Part shown: piece after piece, positions 43,272 to 53,109 of the stretch
How positions within the stretch are numbered: position 1 is the stretch's first letter
Layout of the letters: each line of letters opens with the position of its first letter
Origin: Amycolatopsis sp. FDAARGOS 1241
GTDB taxonomy: Bacteria; Actinomycetota; Actinomycetes; Mycobacteriales; Pseudonocardiaceae
Direction: 5' to 3'
Assembly: GCF_016889705.1 (NCBI RefSeq)
Contig: NZ_CP069526.1
Location: 5,828,001-5,892,000, forward strand
Length of the DNA stretch: 64,000 nt
Position numbers and translations under genes: made by a program
The notes under the pieces: generated by a model
What the model was told of the DNA's origin: nothing
Databases searched by the model: none
Seen by the model: the letters and a program-made list of their open reading frames with translations, nothing else

Positions 43272-44650
43272 AGGCTCACGCTGGTACTGTCCGGCCTGCT
43301 CGCGGGCGTGGTCACGAGCATTTCGCCGTGCGTGCTGCCGGTCGTGCTGACGGCCGGGACGCGACGGCCGGCGCGGATGGTGGCGGGGCTCGTGCTGAGC
43401 TTCAGCGGTGCGATGCTGTTCGGCTCGCTGCTGCTGAGCGCATTCGGCTTGCAGCAGGACCTGGTGCGCAACGCCGGCATTGCCGCGCTGGCCCTACTCG
43501 GCCTCGGCTTGCTCGTGCCACGGTTCGGTGAGCCGCTGGAGCGGCCGTTCACGCGGCTGCGCGGGCGCGCGACGGACCCGGACCGCAGCGGGTTCGTCGT
43601 GGGACCTCGCGCTCGCTCTAGTCCACGTGCCGTGCGCGGGACCTGTGCTGGCGACGATCGCCGTGCTCGGTGCGACGCACCGGATCGGGTTCGGCGCACT
43701 GGTCCCCACGGCGGCGTTCGGCGCCGGGATCCCGCTGCTCGTGATCGCCGTGGCGGGCGACCAGGTGACGCGCCGGGGGCGGTAGCTGCGCGCCCGGGCC
43801 CGCGCGATCCGCGTGACCACCGGCGTCGCGCTGCTCGCGCCGGCGGCCGCGACGACGTTCGACCTCACAGCCGGGCTGCAGCGCCGGACTACGCCGCCGC
43901 GCTGAGGCAGAAGTTCGAAAGCGGCGCGTCGGCGGCAGCTCACCGGCGCACCCGAGCCGACTGGCATCGTGGCGTGGCTCAACACCCCCGGCGGCCGGCC
44001 GCTGACGATCGCGAGCCTGTGCGGAAAGGTCGTGCTGGTCACGTTCTGGACCTACAGCTGCCTGAGCTGCCGCCGCGCCCTGCCCCACTACGAGAGCTGG
44101 TACCACGCCTACCCCGACTCCGGTCTCGTCGTGCTCGGCGTGCACAATCCGGAATTCGCGTTCGAGCACGAGGCCGCGAACGTGGCCGACCAGACCAAGG
44201 GCCTGGGCGTCGACTACCCCGTGGCCATCGACAACGACTACGCCACCTGGCAGGCCTACGGCAACCAGTACTGGCCCGCCTCCTCTGTCGTCGACGCGTC
44301 GGGGCAGGTCCGCGGCTCCCACTTCGGCGAAGGCTCCTCCGCGAACACCGAGCAGCAGCTGCGGCAGCTGCTCACCGACGCCGGCTCCGGCCCGCAGCCC
44401 GCGCCCACCGACGTCCCCGACACGACCCCGGCGGAGCCCACGAGCCCCGAGACCGATCTCGGACCGAAGAACGCCCCCTCTCTTCGCCCTCGACGGCACG
44501 TGGACGGCGGCACCCGAGTACCTCACCGCCGGCCGGGGCGCGGCTGCGCCCGGACTTCCACGGCCCGCACCGTGCACCTCGTCCTGGCCGGCACCGGCAC
44601 GACCCTCCCGGCCTCCAGGCGTACGACTCCACCTTCGACTGGCCACAGTG
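43272..44650 (+). pseudogene. DipZ-like CcdA-thioredoxin protein, extensively broken
   Basis: Parts of one DipZ-type protein follow each other. First is a CcdA membrane domain (LSGLLAGVVTSISPCVLPVV, LLGLGLLVPRFGEPLERPFT). A frameshift near 43,605 leads to ALVHVPCAGPVLATIAVLGA and then TAG at 43,783. Further frame changes follow, then a TlpA/thioredoxin domain at 43,969 (AWLNTPGGRPLTIASLCGKV, TFWTYSCLSCRRALPHY with CLSC, FAFEHEAANVADQTKGLG). Last is a shortened carbohydrate-binding-like tail with another deletion. The expected start ATG is AGG at 43272-43274, 6 bp after GGGGAG, so the start codon itself is lost. It would have linked thiol-redox transport across the membrane. Confidence 0.8.
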
Positions 44651-44680
44651 GACGAGCCAATCCGCGATACGTTCGGCCCC

Positions 44681-45313
44681 TCAGCCGAAGACGAGGCGCT
44701 TTCTCGGCTTGCCGGGCTCGAGCAGTTCGAACTTCAGCTTCAGGTCGGTGCGGTTCAGCAGATCCACTTGCTGTGCGAACGGCTCACTCGTGACGTAGAC
44801 GGTCCTGTCGAGCTTCCATTCATCCTTGAACCACCCACGGAGCGCCGCAAGAAGACGCTCGTCCATACCGCTCACCATCCGGGAAAGACGAGCCCAGAAG
44901 AAGACGACGGCGTCGACGTCCGCCCACTCGTCGTCGCCGACTGGCGTCACCGTGGATTTCGCGAGGAACGTGGCGTTCGTGGGGAAGACGTAGACGCAGC
45001 CCAAGCAAGTGGTGCCGGCGGGGTCGAGCACCGTGTACGTGTACGCACGCTGCGCAGCGTGACGTTGTTCGAGGTCGATGAGGTCTTTCCGGTTCGCCTC
45101 CACCGTGAAGTCGTCCTCGGGCCACGTCGACTGCCGCCACAACCGCAGGTGTTCACGCGTTTCCATCACGGCCGCATAGTCCATCTCCGTGTCGCCGACC
45201 ACGATCGGACGCAAGGCGAACTCCTCAGTCCTCAGCTCCGCGGGCACGGGTTTGCTCGAATCGGTGAATGGCACGGGCGGCTCCTTCGACCAGTAGCCCT
45301 GGACTCTGTTCAT
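44681..45313 (-). CDS. GNAT-fold acetyltransferase-like protein
   Basis: A 210-residue protein. The pattern RTEEFALRPIVVGDTEMDYA, RAYTYTVLDPAGTTCLGCVY, and a C-terminal RTVYVTSEPFAQQVDLLNRT resembles GNAT-type N-acyltransferases acting on small molecules or proteins. The acetyl-CoA loop is weakly conserved. ATG 45313 is the natural start. It lies between the broken DipZ-like gene and the acyl-CoA ligase gene, and both of its flanks carry a copy of GGCCACAGTGGACG. The function is not fixed beyond the fold. Confidence 0.75.
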   Translation of the reverse strand: MNRVQGYWSKEPPVPFTDSSKPVPAELRTEEFALRPIVVGDTEMDYAAVMETREHLRLWRQSTWPEDDFTVEANRKDLIDLEQRHAAQRAYTYTVLDPAGTTCLGCVYVFPTNATFLAKSTVTPVGDDEWADVDAVVFFWARLSRMVSGMDERLLAALRGWFKDEWKLDRTVYVTSEPFAQQVDLLNRTDLKLKFELLEPGKPRKRLVFG

Positions 45314-45371
45314 GCTATGGCCGCGCTCAAGTGGTTTTGGCGGCCGGCGGTTGCCAGGCCACAGTGGACGC

Positions 45372-46886
45372 TCACTGCCCCCGCAACGGCAGCTTCGTGA
45401 TCTTCCCGGTCGGCCCCTTCGGCAGCTCCGGCACGATCCGCACCCGCCGCGGGTACTTGTACGCGGCGATCCGCTCCTTGGCCCACGCGACGATTTCCTC
45501 GGGCTCGGCCGCGGCACCCGGTTTCAGCGAGACCACCGCGACGATCTCCTCGCCCAGGCGGTCGTCCGGCTCACCGATCACGGCCGCCTCGGCGATCGCG
45601 GGGTGGCGGTAGAGAAGTTCCTCGACCTCACGAGGGTAGACGTTGTACCCGCCGCGGATCACCAGGTCCTTCTTGCGGTCGACGACGAACACGAACCCGT
45701 CGTCGTCGACGTAGCCGAGGTCGCCGGTGTGGAACCAGCCGCCGCGGAAGGCTTCGGCCGTTTCGGCGGGGCGCTTGTAGTAGCCCTTGGTGATGTTGTG
45801 CCCGCGCAGCACGATCTCGCCGACGTGGTCCGGACCGGGCGGCAGCGGCCGGTCGGCGCCGTCGACGATCCGCAGCTGCACCCCCCAGATAGGCTTGCCG
45901 ATGGAGAGCACCTTCCGGTTGGCGGCGCCCGGGTTCACGGTGGTCGTCGACGCCGACTCCGAGAGGCCGTAGCCTTCCAGGACCGGGATGCCGTACTTCT
46001 CCTCGAACGTCCCCAGCACCTGCTCCGGGATCGCGGCACCGCCCGAGCTGCCGATGCGCAGGCTGCTCGTGTCGTAGCCGGAACTGTCCGCGACCGCGAG
46101 CGCGTGGTACATCGTGGGCACGCCGGCCATGATCGTCACGCGGTCGCGCTCGATCGCCGCCAGCACGGCCTGTGGTTCGAACCGCGGGACGACCGACACC
46201 GTGCGGCTGTGGCGGGCGGCGGAGTTGAGGATGCTGGAGAGGCCGTAAACGTGGAAGAACGGCAGCACGGCGAGCACCACGTCGTCGGGTTCGGCGCCGA
46301 AGGTCTGGCCGCCGATCGTGCACGTCATGTACAGCGAGAAATGGGACAGCTCAGCGCCTTTAGGACGGCCGGTGGTCCCGCTCGTGTAGAGCAGCACTCC
46401 GGTGTCGTCGGCCGCACCCGGGTACAGGTCGCCGTCGTCGGGCGCGTCGAGCAGCCGCGCGAACGGCACCGTACCGGCGGGCCAGCCGTCGAGGTCACCG
46501 GCCACGACCGCGGACACCGCGGGAACCTCCGTGAGCGCTTTCGCCGCTTCGTCGACCACGGCGGCGCCGGCGATCAGCAGGCGCGCGTCGGAATCGGCGA
46601 GGTGGTAGGCGATCTCGCCGGCCTTGAGCAGGGGGTTCAGCGGCACCATCACGAGCCCGGCCTTGAGGATCCCGAAGTACGCGAACACGAACTCGGGCAC
46701 GTTCGGCAGCTGCACCGCGACCTTGTCGCCCGGGGCCAGCCCGCGCTGCCGCAACGCGGTCGCGACCCGGCCGGACAGCTCGTCGACCTCGGCGTAGGAG
46801 TGGATTCCGCCCGGAAAACGGAGAAAGTCCTTTTCCGGCTGAGCGAGAGCGGACTCCCGCAGGATCGTGGCCAGGTTGAAGCTCAC
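45372..46886 (-). CDS. Fatty-acid/aryl CoA ligase (AMP-forming)
   Basis: A 504-residue ANL-superfamily acyl-CoA synthetase. The P-loop-like LLYTSGTTGRPKGAELSH (about 165-182), FFHVYGLSS, YGLSES, HTGDLGYVDDDGFVFVVDRK and the catalytic lysine in GPTGKITK are intact. It activates a carboxylic acid to the CoA ester via acyl-AMP, and the chain length is not readable. ATG 46886 is standard. It is divergent from a MarR gene across 150 bp holding two inverted repeats, which suggests control by MarR. Confidence 0.96.
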   Translation of the reverse strand: MSFNLATILRESALAQPEKDFLRFPGGIHSYAEVDELSGRVATALRQRGLAPGDKVAVQLPNVPEFVFAYFGILKAGLVMVPLNPLLKAGEIAYHLADSDARLLIAGAAVVDEAAKALTEVPAVSAVVAGDLDGWPAGTVPFARLLDAPDDGDLYPGAADDTGVLLYTSGTTGRPKGAELSHFSLYMTCTIGGQTFGAEPDDVVLAVLPFFHVYGLSSILNSAARHSRTVSVVPRFEPQAVLAAIERDRVTIMAGVPTMYHALAVADSSGYDTSSLRIGSSGGAAIPEQVLGTFEEKYGIPVLEGYGLSESASTTTVNPGAANRKVLSIGKPIWGVQLRIVDGADRPLPPGPDHVGEIVLRGHNITKGYYKRPAETAEAFRGGWFHTGDLGYVDDDGFVFVVDRKKDLVIRGGYNVYPREVEELLYRHPAIAEAAVIGEPDDRLGEEIVAVVSLKPGAAAEPEEIVAWAKERIAAYKYPRRVRIVPELPKGPTGKITKLPLRGQ

Positions 46887-46968
46887 GCTACCTCCGAACC
46901 TCGTTCTGCTCGCGACCTGCGCGAACGGTGCACTTCGTTGTCGACCCCAGTCCGGTCGACGCCAGATT

Positions 46969-46986
46969 ACCGAATCATGTTCGGTT
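46969..46986. promoter_or_regulatory. Inverted repeat ACCGAA-N6-TTCGGT
   Basis: A perfect 6-bp dyad in the divergent ligase/MarR region. It is a possible operator for the ligase promoter. Confidence 0.5.
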
Positions 46987-47002
46987 CACTGACCCGCGCT
47001 AG

Positions 47003-47017
47003 TTCGACGATCGAACA
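47003..47017. promoter_or_regulatory. Inverted repeat GTTCGA-CGA-TCGAAC
   Basis: A perfect dyad 21 bp before the MarR start, typical in position for MarR autoregulation. Confidence 0.6.
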
Positions 47018-47038
47018 AATAGGGGTTACAGTCGGATC

Positions 47039-47488
47039 ATGCCCTCTTCCGGAGAAACCCGCGAGCACTCCGCGCTCGGCGCGGTCCGCGCGCTCGCCCG
47101 CGCCTCGCGGCTGCTGGAGCGCTCGTCGGGTGAGCTGAACCTCGCGCACTACCGCGTGCTGTCGGCGATCGCGTCGGGCGACGAACGCGCTTCGCGGGTC
47201 GCACGGCGGCTCGCGCTCGGCCGCCCGGCCATCAGCGCCGCGGTCGACGCCCTCACCAGACGCGGCCTCGTCGTCCGCGGCGGCGTCGACGCCGACCACC
47301 GCGCCACCGCGCTTTCCCTCACCCCGGAGGGCGAACGCCTGCTCGCCGCGACGGAGGGCGAGATGATCGCGCGGATCACGGCCCTGGTCGCTCGCACACC
47401 CGACCCCGAGCGCGTCCTCGAAGCCTTGAGCTGGCTCGACACGGCCATCGACGAGGTCATGGCGGAGCGGATGGCCGAGACCAAGTGA
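47039..47488 (+). CDS. MarR-family regulator
   Basis: A 149-residue winged-helix repressor (LNLAHYRVLSAIASGDERAS, RRLALGRPAISAAVDALTRR, wing GGVDADHRATALSLTPEGE). MarR proteins bind palindromes as dimers and release on binding phenolics, lipids or oxidants. Its stop overlaps the start of the ABC exporter gene by 4 bp, so the repressor and pump are one operon, and the CoA ligase is divergent. The logical ligand is therefore a substrate of the pump or the ligase (inference). Confidence 0.95.
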   Translation: MPSSGETREHSALGAVRALARASRLLERSSGELNLAHYRVLSAIASGDERASRVARRLALGRPAISAAVDALTRRGLVVRGGVDADHRATALSLTPEGERLLAATEGEMIARITALVARTPDPERVLEALSWLDTAIDEVMAERMAETK

Positions 47489-50400
47489 CCGCCGCGGAGC
47501 CACCGACCGGCAACGGACGACTCGCGACCCAGGACCAGCACGGCACCGCACCATCAGACCCCACACCATCCCACCCCGCCCCTCGAGGCAAGCGCGCCGA
47601 AGAGGAGAACTCGCGCTGGCTGCGCCGCCTCGGCGGTTACGTCCTGCGGCATCGCCGGGAGCTGTTGATCGCGTTCGGCGCGGCCGTGCTCGGCAGCGCG
47701 TGCCAGACCGTGGTGCCGCTGCTCGAACGGCAGATCGTCGACGGGGTGATCCTCAGCGGGTCGGCGTCGTTGTGGCCGTGGCTCGTCGCGCTGCTCGTGC
47801 TGTCGGCCGCGGCGTTCCTGTTCGCCTACCAGCGGCGCTACCGGGGCGGGCGGGTCGCGCTCGCGGTGCAGTACGACCTGCGCAACGACATCCAGGCGCA
47901 CCTGCAGCGCCTCGACTTCGCCGCCCTCGACCGCATGCCGACGGGCCAGGTCGTGTCTCGCGCGACGTCCGATTCCGCGCTCGTGCAGGGCCTGCTCAGC
48001 CTCCTGCCGATCATGAGCGGCAACATCCTGCTGGTCTTGCTCTCGCTGGGCGTGATGCTGGTGCTGTCGCCGGTGCTCGCGCTCGTCAGCCTCGTCGTGG
48101 TGCCCGGACTGCTCGCCGTGTCGTACCGGATGCGCCGCCGGATCTTCCCCGCGACCTGGGACGCGCAGCAGCGCGAAGGCGACGTGGTGCAGATCGTCGA
48201 CGAGGACGTCAACGGCGTGCGCGTGGTCAAGGCCTTCGGCCAGGAAGGCCGCGAGCTCACCCGGCTGGCCGACACCGCGGGTGACCTCTACGGCCGGCAG
48301 CTGCGGGCCGTGCGGCTGCAGTCGCGCTACCAGCCGCTGCTGCAGGCGATCCCCGCGCTCGGGCAGGTCGCGATCCTCGTGCTCGGCGGCTGGCTCGCAC
48401 TGCACCACGGGCTCAGCCTCGGCACGTTCCTCGCCTTCTCCACCTACGTCGGCCAGCTCATGGCCCCGGCGCGCCAGCTCGCCGGCGTGCTCGCGATCGG
48501 CCAGCAGGCCCGCGCGGGCGTGGAGCGGATCTTCCAGCTGCTCGACCTCGAGCCCGCCATCGCCGACGCGCCCGACGCCGTCGACCTGCCACCCGCGCGC
48601 GGTGAGCTGACCTTCAAGGATGTCCACTTCGGATACTCGGCGGACGCGCCGCTGCTGCGCGGCTTCGACCTGCAGATCGCCGCGGGCGAACGGGTCGCGC
48701 TCATCGGGCCCAGCGGCAGCGGCAAGACCACCGCGACCACGCTCGTATCGCGCTTCCACGACCCGGATTGCGGCGCCGTGCTGCTCGACGGTCACGACCT
48801 GCGCACGGTGCGCCTGCGGTCGCTGCGCTCGCAGGTCGGCGTGGTGTTCGAAGAGAGCTTCCTGTTCTCCGACACCATCCGCGCCAACATCGCCTACGGC
48901 AGACCCGGCGCCACCGACGAGGAGATCCTGGCCGCGGCCAAGGTCGCCGAAGCCGACGGCTTCATCCGCGCCCTGCCGCAGGGGTACGAAACCGTGGTCG
49001 GCGAGCGCGGGCTCTCGCTCTCGGGCGGGCAGCGCCAGCGCATCGCGCTCGCCCGCGCCATCCTCACCGACCCCCGGGTGCTCGTGCTCGACGACGCCAC
49101 CAGCGCCGTCGACGCCAACACCGAGGAGTCGATCAACGCGTCCCTGCGCGAAGTGCTGGCCGGGCGCACGACGCTGCTCGTCGCCCACCGCCGTTCGACC
49201 CTGCACCTGGCCGACCGCGTGGTGGTCCTCGACGGCGGCGTCGTCGCCGACCAGGGCACCCACGAGGAGCTGCTCGAGCGCAGCGCGCTCTACCGCACCC
49301 TGCTCACCGGCCTCGAGGAAGAAGCCGCCGAACGAGTCGGCGACCGCATCGAAGCGCTCACCGAAACCGGCACCACCGCGTCGGCGTGGCGGGGCGAGCA
49401 GGGCGACGGCCACCGCAACCGGCAGCGGTTCGCGACGCGCGCCCCGGGGCTCGGCGGCGGCCTCGGCGGGTCCGGCGGCGGCAGCTGGCGAGCCGCGCTG
49501 CCGCCGACGCCGCAGCTGCTCGCGCGCGTCGACGAACTGAAACCGGTGCGGGACTTCGCGAAGGTGGACCTCGCGGCTGAATCGCGCCAGGACCGGTCGT
49601 TCTCACTGGGCACGCTGCTGCGCGAGTTCCGCCGGCCACTGCTGTTCGGGTTGCTGCTGGTGGTGATCGACGCCGTCGCGTCGGTGATCGGGCCGGTGTT
49701 CGTCAAGAGCGGCGTCGACGACGGGGTGCTGCGGGGCTCGCAAGCCGTGCTGTTCGGTGCGGCGGGGCTGTTCCTGCTGATCACACTGGTGGCGTTCCTC
49801 GACGAGATGGCCCAGACGTTCGTCACCGGCCGGACCGCGCAACGCGTGATGCTGTCGTTGCGGATCCGGATCTGGGCGCAGCTGCAACGGCTTTCGCTCG
49901 ACTACTACGAGCGCGAGATGGCCGGCCGGATCATGACGCGCATGACCACCGACGTCGACCAGTTCGAATCGCTCATCCAGAACGGGCTGCTCTCGGCACT
50001 GGTCGCGTTCGTCACCTTCGCCGGGGTCGGGGTCACGCTCGTGGTGGTCAACCCGCTGCTGGGCCTGTGCACGCTCACCGTCGTGGTGCCGCTGGCGATC
50101 GGCACGGTGATCTTCCGCCGGCGCGCCGCGAAGCTCTACGACGTGGCGCGCGACCGCGTGGCCATCGTCAACGCCGACTTCCAGGAGAGCCTTTCCGGCG
50201 TGCGCGAATCGCAGGCGTTCGCGCACGAGGGCGAGACGATCCGCCGGTTCCGCCGCCTCGGCCGCGACTACCTCGACGCGCGCTACTCCGCGCAGCGCCT
50301 GGCCGCGACGTACTTCCCGTTCGTGCAGTTCCTCTCCGCGGGCGCCGACGCGATCGTGCTCGGCGTCGGCGCCGGGATGATCCACACCGGGCGCCTGACC

Positions 50401-51399
50401 CCGGGCGCGCTGATCGCGTTCATCCTGTACATCGACCTGTTCTTCTCCCCCATCCAGCAGCTGTCGCAGGTGTTCGACTCCTGGCTGCAGACGCGCGTGT
50501 CGGTGAGCCGTATCGCCGACCTGATGCGGCTCGAGACGCTCACCCCGCCCGCCGCGGACCCCGTCGACCCGGGCCGGCTGCGCGGCGAGGTCGCCTTCAC
50601 CGGTGTGCGGTTCGCCTACCCGGCGCCGCCGCGGCCGCTCGCGGAACGCCGCGGCCCGGCCGACCCGCGGCTGGTCGCCGGTTCGCAGGTCGCCGTCAAA
50701 CCACCGGAGGCGCTGCGCGAGATCGACCTGACGATCGCGGCCGGTGAGACCGTGGCGCTGGTCGGCGAGACGGGCGCGGGCAAATCGACCGTGCTGAAGC
50801 TGCTCGCCCGCTTCTACGACCCCGACCACGGCAGCGTCCGCGTCGACGGCCTCGACCTGCGCACGCTCGACCTCGCCGCCTACCGGCGCGCGCTCGGGTA
50901 CGTGCCGCAGGAGGCGTTCCTGTTCACCGGCACCGTGCGCGACAACATCGCGTACGGCCGGGCGGACGCCACCGACGCCGAAGTCGAGGCCGCCGCCCGC
51001 GCGGTCGGGGCGCACGAGTTCGTGGCCGCGCTGCCCGGCGGGTACCTGCACGAGATCGCCGAACGCGGCCGCTCGCTCTCGGCCGGGCAGCGCCAGCTGC
51101 TCGCACTCGCCCGTGCCCAGCTCGTGGACCCGGCGATCCTCCTGCTCGACGAGGCGACCTCCAACCTCGACCTCGCCGCCGAAGCCCACGTCGCCGACGC
51201 GATGCGCACCCTGTCCCGCGGCCGCACGACGATCGTCATCGCCCACCGCCTGCAGACCGCGCAGACGGCCGACCGCATCGTGGTGCTCGACCGCGGCCGC
51301 ATCGCCGAAATAGGCAGCCACGACGAACTGCTCACCCGCGGCGGGCGCTACGCCGGGATGTGGGAGGCGTTCGAGCTGCTGTCGGGACAGCGTTCGTAG
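47485..51399 (+). CDS. Full-length ABC exporter with two TMD-NBD halves
   Basis: A 1304-residue fusion of two half-exporters, like eukaryotic P-glycoprotein in layout and similar in arrangement to mycobacterial Rv0194. Half 1: membrane helices about 50-340, Walker A GPSGSGKT near 408-415, signature LSLSGGQRQR, Walker B VLVLDDATSAVD, H-loop AHRRS. Half 2: helices about 720-1000, Walker A GETGAGKST near 1094, signature RSLSAGQRQL, Walker B ILLLDEATSNLD, H-loop AHRL. NBD1 has aspartate in place of the catalytic glutamate, so one ATP site is probably slow, as in heterodimeric exporters. A long glycine/arginine-rich linker joins the halves. GTG 47485 overlaps the MarR stop. It is probably a drug or lipid efflux pump. 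Confidence 0.96.
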   Translation: MTAAEPPTGNGRLATQDQHGTAPSDPTPSHPAPRGKRAEEENSRWLRRLGGYVLRHRRELLIAFGAAVLGSACQTVVPLLERQIVDGVILSGSASLWPWLVALLVLSAAAFLFAYQRRYRGGRVALAVQYDLRNDIQAHLQRLDFAALDRMPTGQVVSRATSDSALVQGLLSLLPIMSGNILLVLLSLGVMLVLSPVLALVSLVVVPGLLAVSYRMRRRIFPATWDAQQREGDVVQIVDEDVNGVRVVKAFGQEGRELTRLADTAGDLYGRQLRAVRLQSRYQPLLQAIPALGQVAILVLGGWLALHHGLSLGTFLAFSTYVGQLMAPARQLAGVLAIGQQARAGVERIFQLLDLEPAIADAPDAVDLPPARGELTFKDVHFGYSADAPLLRGFDLQIAAGERVALIGPSGSGKTTATTLVSRFHDPDCGAVLLDGHDLRTVRLRSLRSQVGVVFEESFLFSDTIRANIAYGRPGATDEEILAAAKVAEADGFIRALPQGYETVVGERGLSLSGGQRQRIALARAILTDPRVLVLDDATSAVDANTEESINASLREVLAGRTTLLVAHRRSTLHLADRVVVLDGGVVADQGTHEELLERSALYRTLLTGLEEEAAERVGDRIEALTETGTTASAWRGEQGDGHRNRQRFATRAPGLGGGLGGSGGGSWRAALPPTPQLLARVDELKPVRDFAKVDLAAESRQDRSFSLGTLLREFRRPLLFGLLLVVIDAVASVIGPVFVKSGVDDGVLRGSQAVLFGAAGLFLLITLVAFLDEMAQTFVTGRTAQRVMLSLRIRIWAQLQRLSLDYYEREMAGRIMTRMTTDVDQFESLIQNGLLSALVAFVTFAGVGVTLVVVNPLLGLCTLTVVVPLAIGTVIFRRRAAKLYDVARDRVAIVNADFQESLSGVRESQAFAHEGETIRRFRRLGRDYLDARYSAQRLAATYFPFVQFLSAGADAIVLGVGAGMIHTGRLTPGALIAFILYIDLFFSPIQQLSQVFDSWLQTRVSVSRIADLMRLETLTPPAADPVDPGRLRGEVAFTGVRFAYPAPPRPLAERRGPADPRLVAGSQVAVKPPEALREIDLTIAAGETVALVGETGAGKSTVLKLLARFYDPDHGSVRVDGLDLRTLDLAAYRRALGYVPQEAFLFTGTVRDNIAYGRADATDAEVEAAARAVGAHEFVAALPGGYLHEIAERGRSLSAGQRQLLALARAQLVDPAILLLDEATSNLDLAAEAHVADAMRTLSRGRTTIVIAHRLQTAQTADRIVVLDRGRIAEIGSHDELLTRGGRYAGMWEAFELLSGQRS

Positions 51400-51429
51400 G
51401 GCCTCGTTCGGCGAGCGACGTGCTCCGGG

Positions 51430-51804
51430 CTACTCGTCCGCCTCGTCGAGGCGGTGCGGAGCGGGGCGCAGCTCGTCGTTGCGGTGCAGCTCGGCGAGCG
51501 CTCGGGTCAGGCCGGTCACTCCGGGATCGCGGACGATCAGACTGTCCGAATAACAGAAGTAGCTACCCCGGCCGTACTTGCCGGTGCCGGCCCAGCGTGT
51601 CAGGAGGCATTGCACCTCGGCGACGGTGAAGATCGTCGCGCTCCAGCGGGAACCGTCGGGCAAGCGAACCTCGGCTTCGACGTTCTCGACCGTCTCCGGC
51701 CGTTCGCCGCCGCCGATCACGAAGGTCACGTCGAGGACCGAAGTCCGGACCCGGTGGAATGGCCCGTCCCAATCCTCCGAGGTGACAGCGAACGTCGCAC
51801 TCAT
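51430..51804 (-). CDS. Hypothetical protein, 124 residues
   Basis: A soluble protein with beta-rich character (SVLDVTFVIGGGERPETVEN, EVRLPDGSRWSATIFTVAEV, YFCYSDSLIVRDPGVTGLTR). ATG 51804 gives a sensible N-terminus; upstream codons lack bias. I do not recognise a family with certainty; it resembles small uncharacterised proteins common in filamentous actinobacteria and encoded singly. It is convergent with the exporter gene and divergent from the protease remnant. Confidence 0.75.
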   Translation of the reverse strand: MSATFAVTSEDWDGPFHRVRTSVLDVTFVIGGGERPETVENVEAEVRLPDGSRWSATIFTVAEVQCLLTRWAGTGKYGRGSYFCYSDSLIVRDPGVTGLTRALAELHRNDELRPAPHRLDEADE

Positions 51805-51895
51805 CACGGCTGAACAACCTGTCCGGCCGCAGCGCCGGGCGGCGTTCGCCCTGGCGGAGCTGAAGACGGGCGCCGGGAAGGCGTACTGGTAGGAC

Positions 51896-52987
51896 GCGGG
51901 CCTCGGTGGCGACGGCGCGAGCGCCACCGCAGTGCCGGCCTACTCCGTGCCGGTGTCCGGTGTGGACCCCGAGGACACGTGGCCGGTCGTCGTCGGCGCC
52001 GACAGCGGCCAGGTGCTGCAGCTCTGGGGTGAGACGAAGGCCGCCACCAACCGCGTCGTGTGCGACGCGAACCGCAAGGTCGTGGACCTCGACGTCGCCA
52101 GGCTGGCGGATTTGCGCCGCGGCATCGGCACCGCCTTCAGCGCGACCCGCAGCGAGGGCCAGGCCGCGATGTCGATGGCGGACGTGAACAGCGTCTACGA
52201 CTTCTTCGGCAAGGCGCAGGACTTCTACTCGCGCTACGCCTCCTACGACCTGACGAACAACATCGACGCCGACTACCGCGACGGCAAGGGCAAGGCGCTG
52301 CGCGGCACCGTGCGGACGTACGAGGTCGAGACCGAATCGGACGGTCGGCGGCACACGCAGTGCCCGTAGGCCAACGCGTTCTGGGAAGGCGAGCGGTGGC
52401 CTTCGGCGAGGGCGTGACCACGATGGACATCACCGGCCACGAGCTCACCCACGGCGTCACGCAGCACACGTCGCAGCTGGGCAACGGCTACGGGCGCCCT
52501 GAACGAGGGTATGTCCGACGTCATGGGCCAGTTCATCGCCATCAAGGCGGGGGACGCCAACGTGCAGGACGCGAACCGCTGGCTGAGGGGCGCGGGTTCG
52601 TCGATCGGGCAGGTGCGCGACCTGAAGAACCCGCCGAACTCCGGCGAGGGCCCCAGCCCGGACCGCGTCAACGGCCAGTACTGGGTCGGCGCGAACGGCG
52701 ACCCCCACATCGAAGCGGGCGTCGTCGACAAAACCGACTACCTCATCACCGACGGCGCCACCTTCAACGGCCAGACGGTCCGCGGCCTCGGCGAAGACAA
52801 GGCCATCGCGCTCTGGTGGAAGGTCGAAAACCTCCTCCGCCCGACATCCACCTTCCGCGACGTCGGGACGGCCCTCAACTCCGCCTGCGCCACCAACGCC
52901 CGCACCGGCGGCGCCGGCACCACCACGGCGGCCTGCACGCAGGTCGCCAACGCGGTCAAGGCCACGCAGCTGAACCTGGCCTCGTAG
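51896..52987 (+). pseudogene. Thermolysin-family (M4) metalloprotease, truncated and frameshifted
   Basis: The end of the propeptide is seen from about 51,900 (VPAYSVPVSGVDPEDTWPVV), then the catalytic-domain start (DVNSVYDFFGKAQDFYSRYA, NNIDADYRDGK). A stop at about 52,367 follows. In another frame, GVTTMDITGHELTHGVTQHT supplies the HExxH zinc motif, and after one more shift ALNEGMSDVMGQF supplies the third ligand. The C-terminal domain to the stop at 52,987 is intact. Signal peptide and most of the propeptide are absent, and sequence between NAFWEGE and the HELTH region is short. It is a decayed secreted protease. Confidence 0.85.
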
Positions 52988-53109
52988 ATTTCACCCGTCT
53001 CGGCCGCTGCCTGCACCCACCCCGGGGCGCCGGCAGCGGCTTCTCGTGTCGCAAACCTGCCAGCGCTCTGCGCCGCCTTCTGTGACGATCGTCGTGACGG
53101 TTCCACCAG

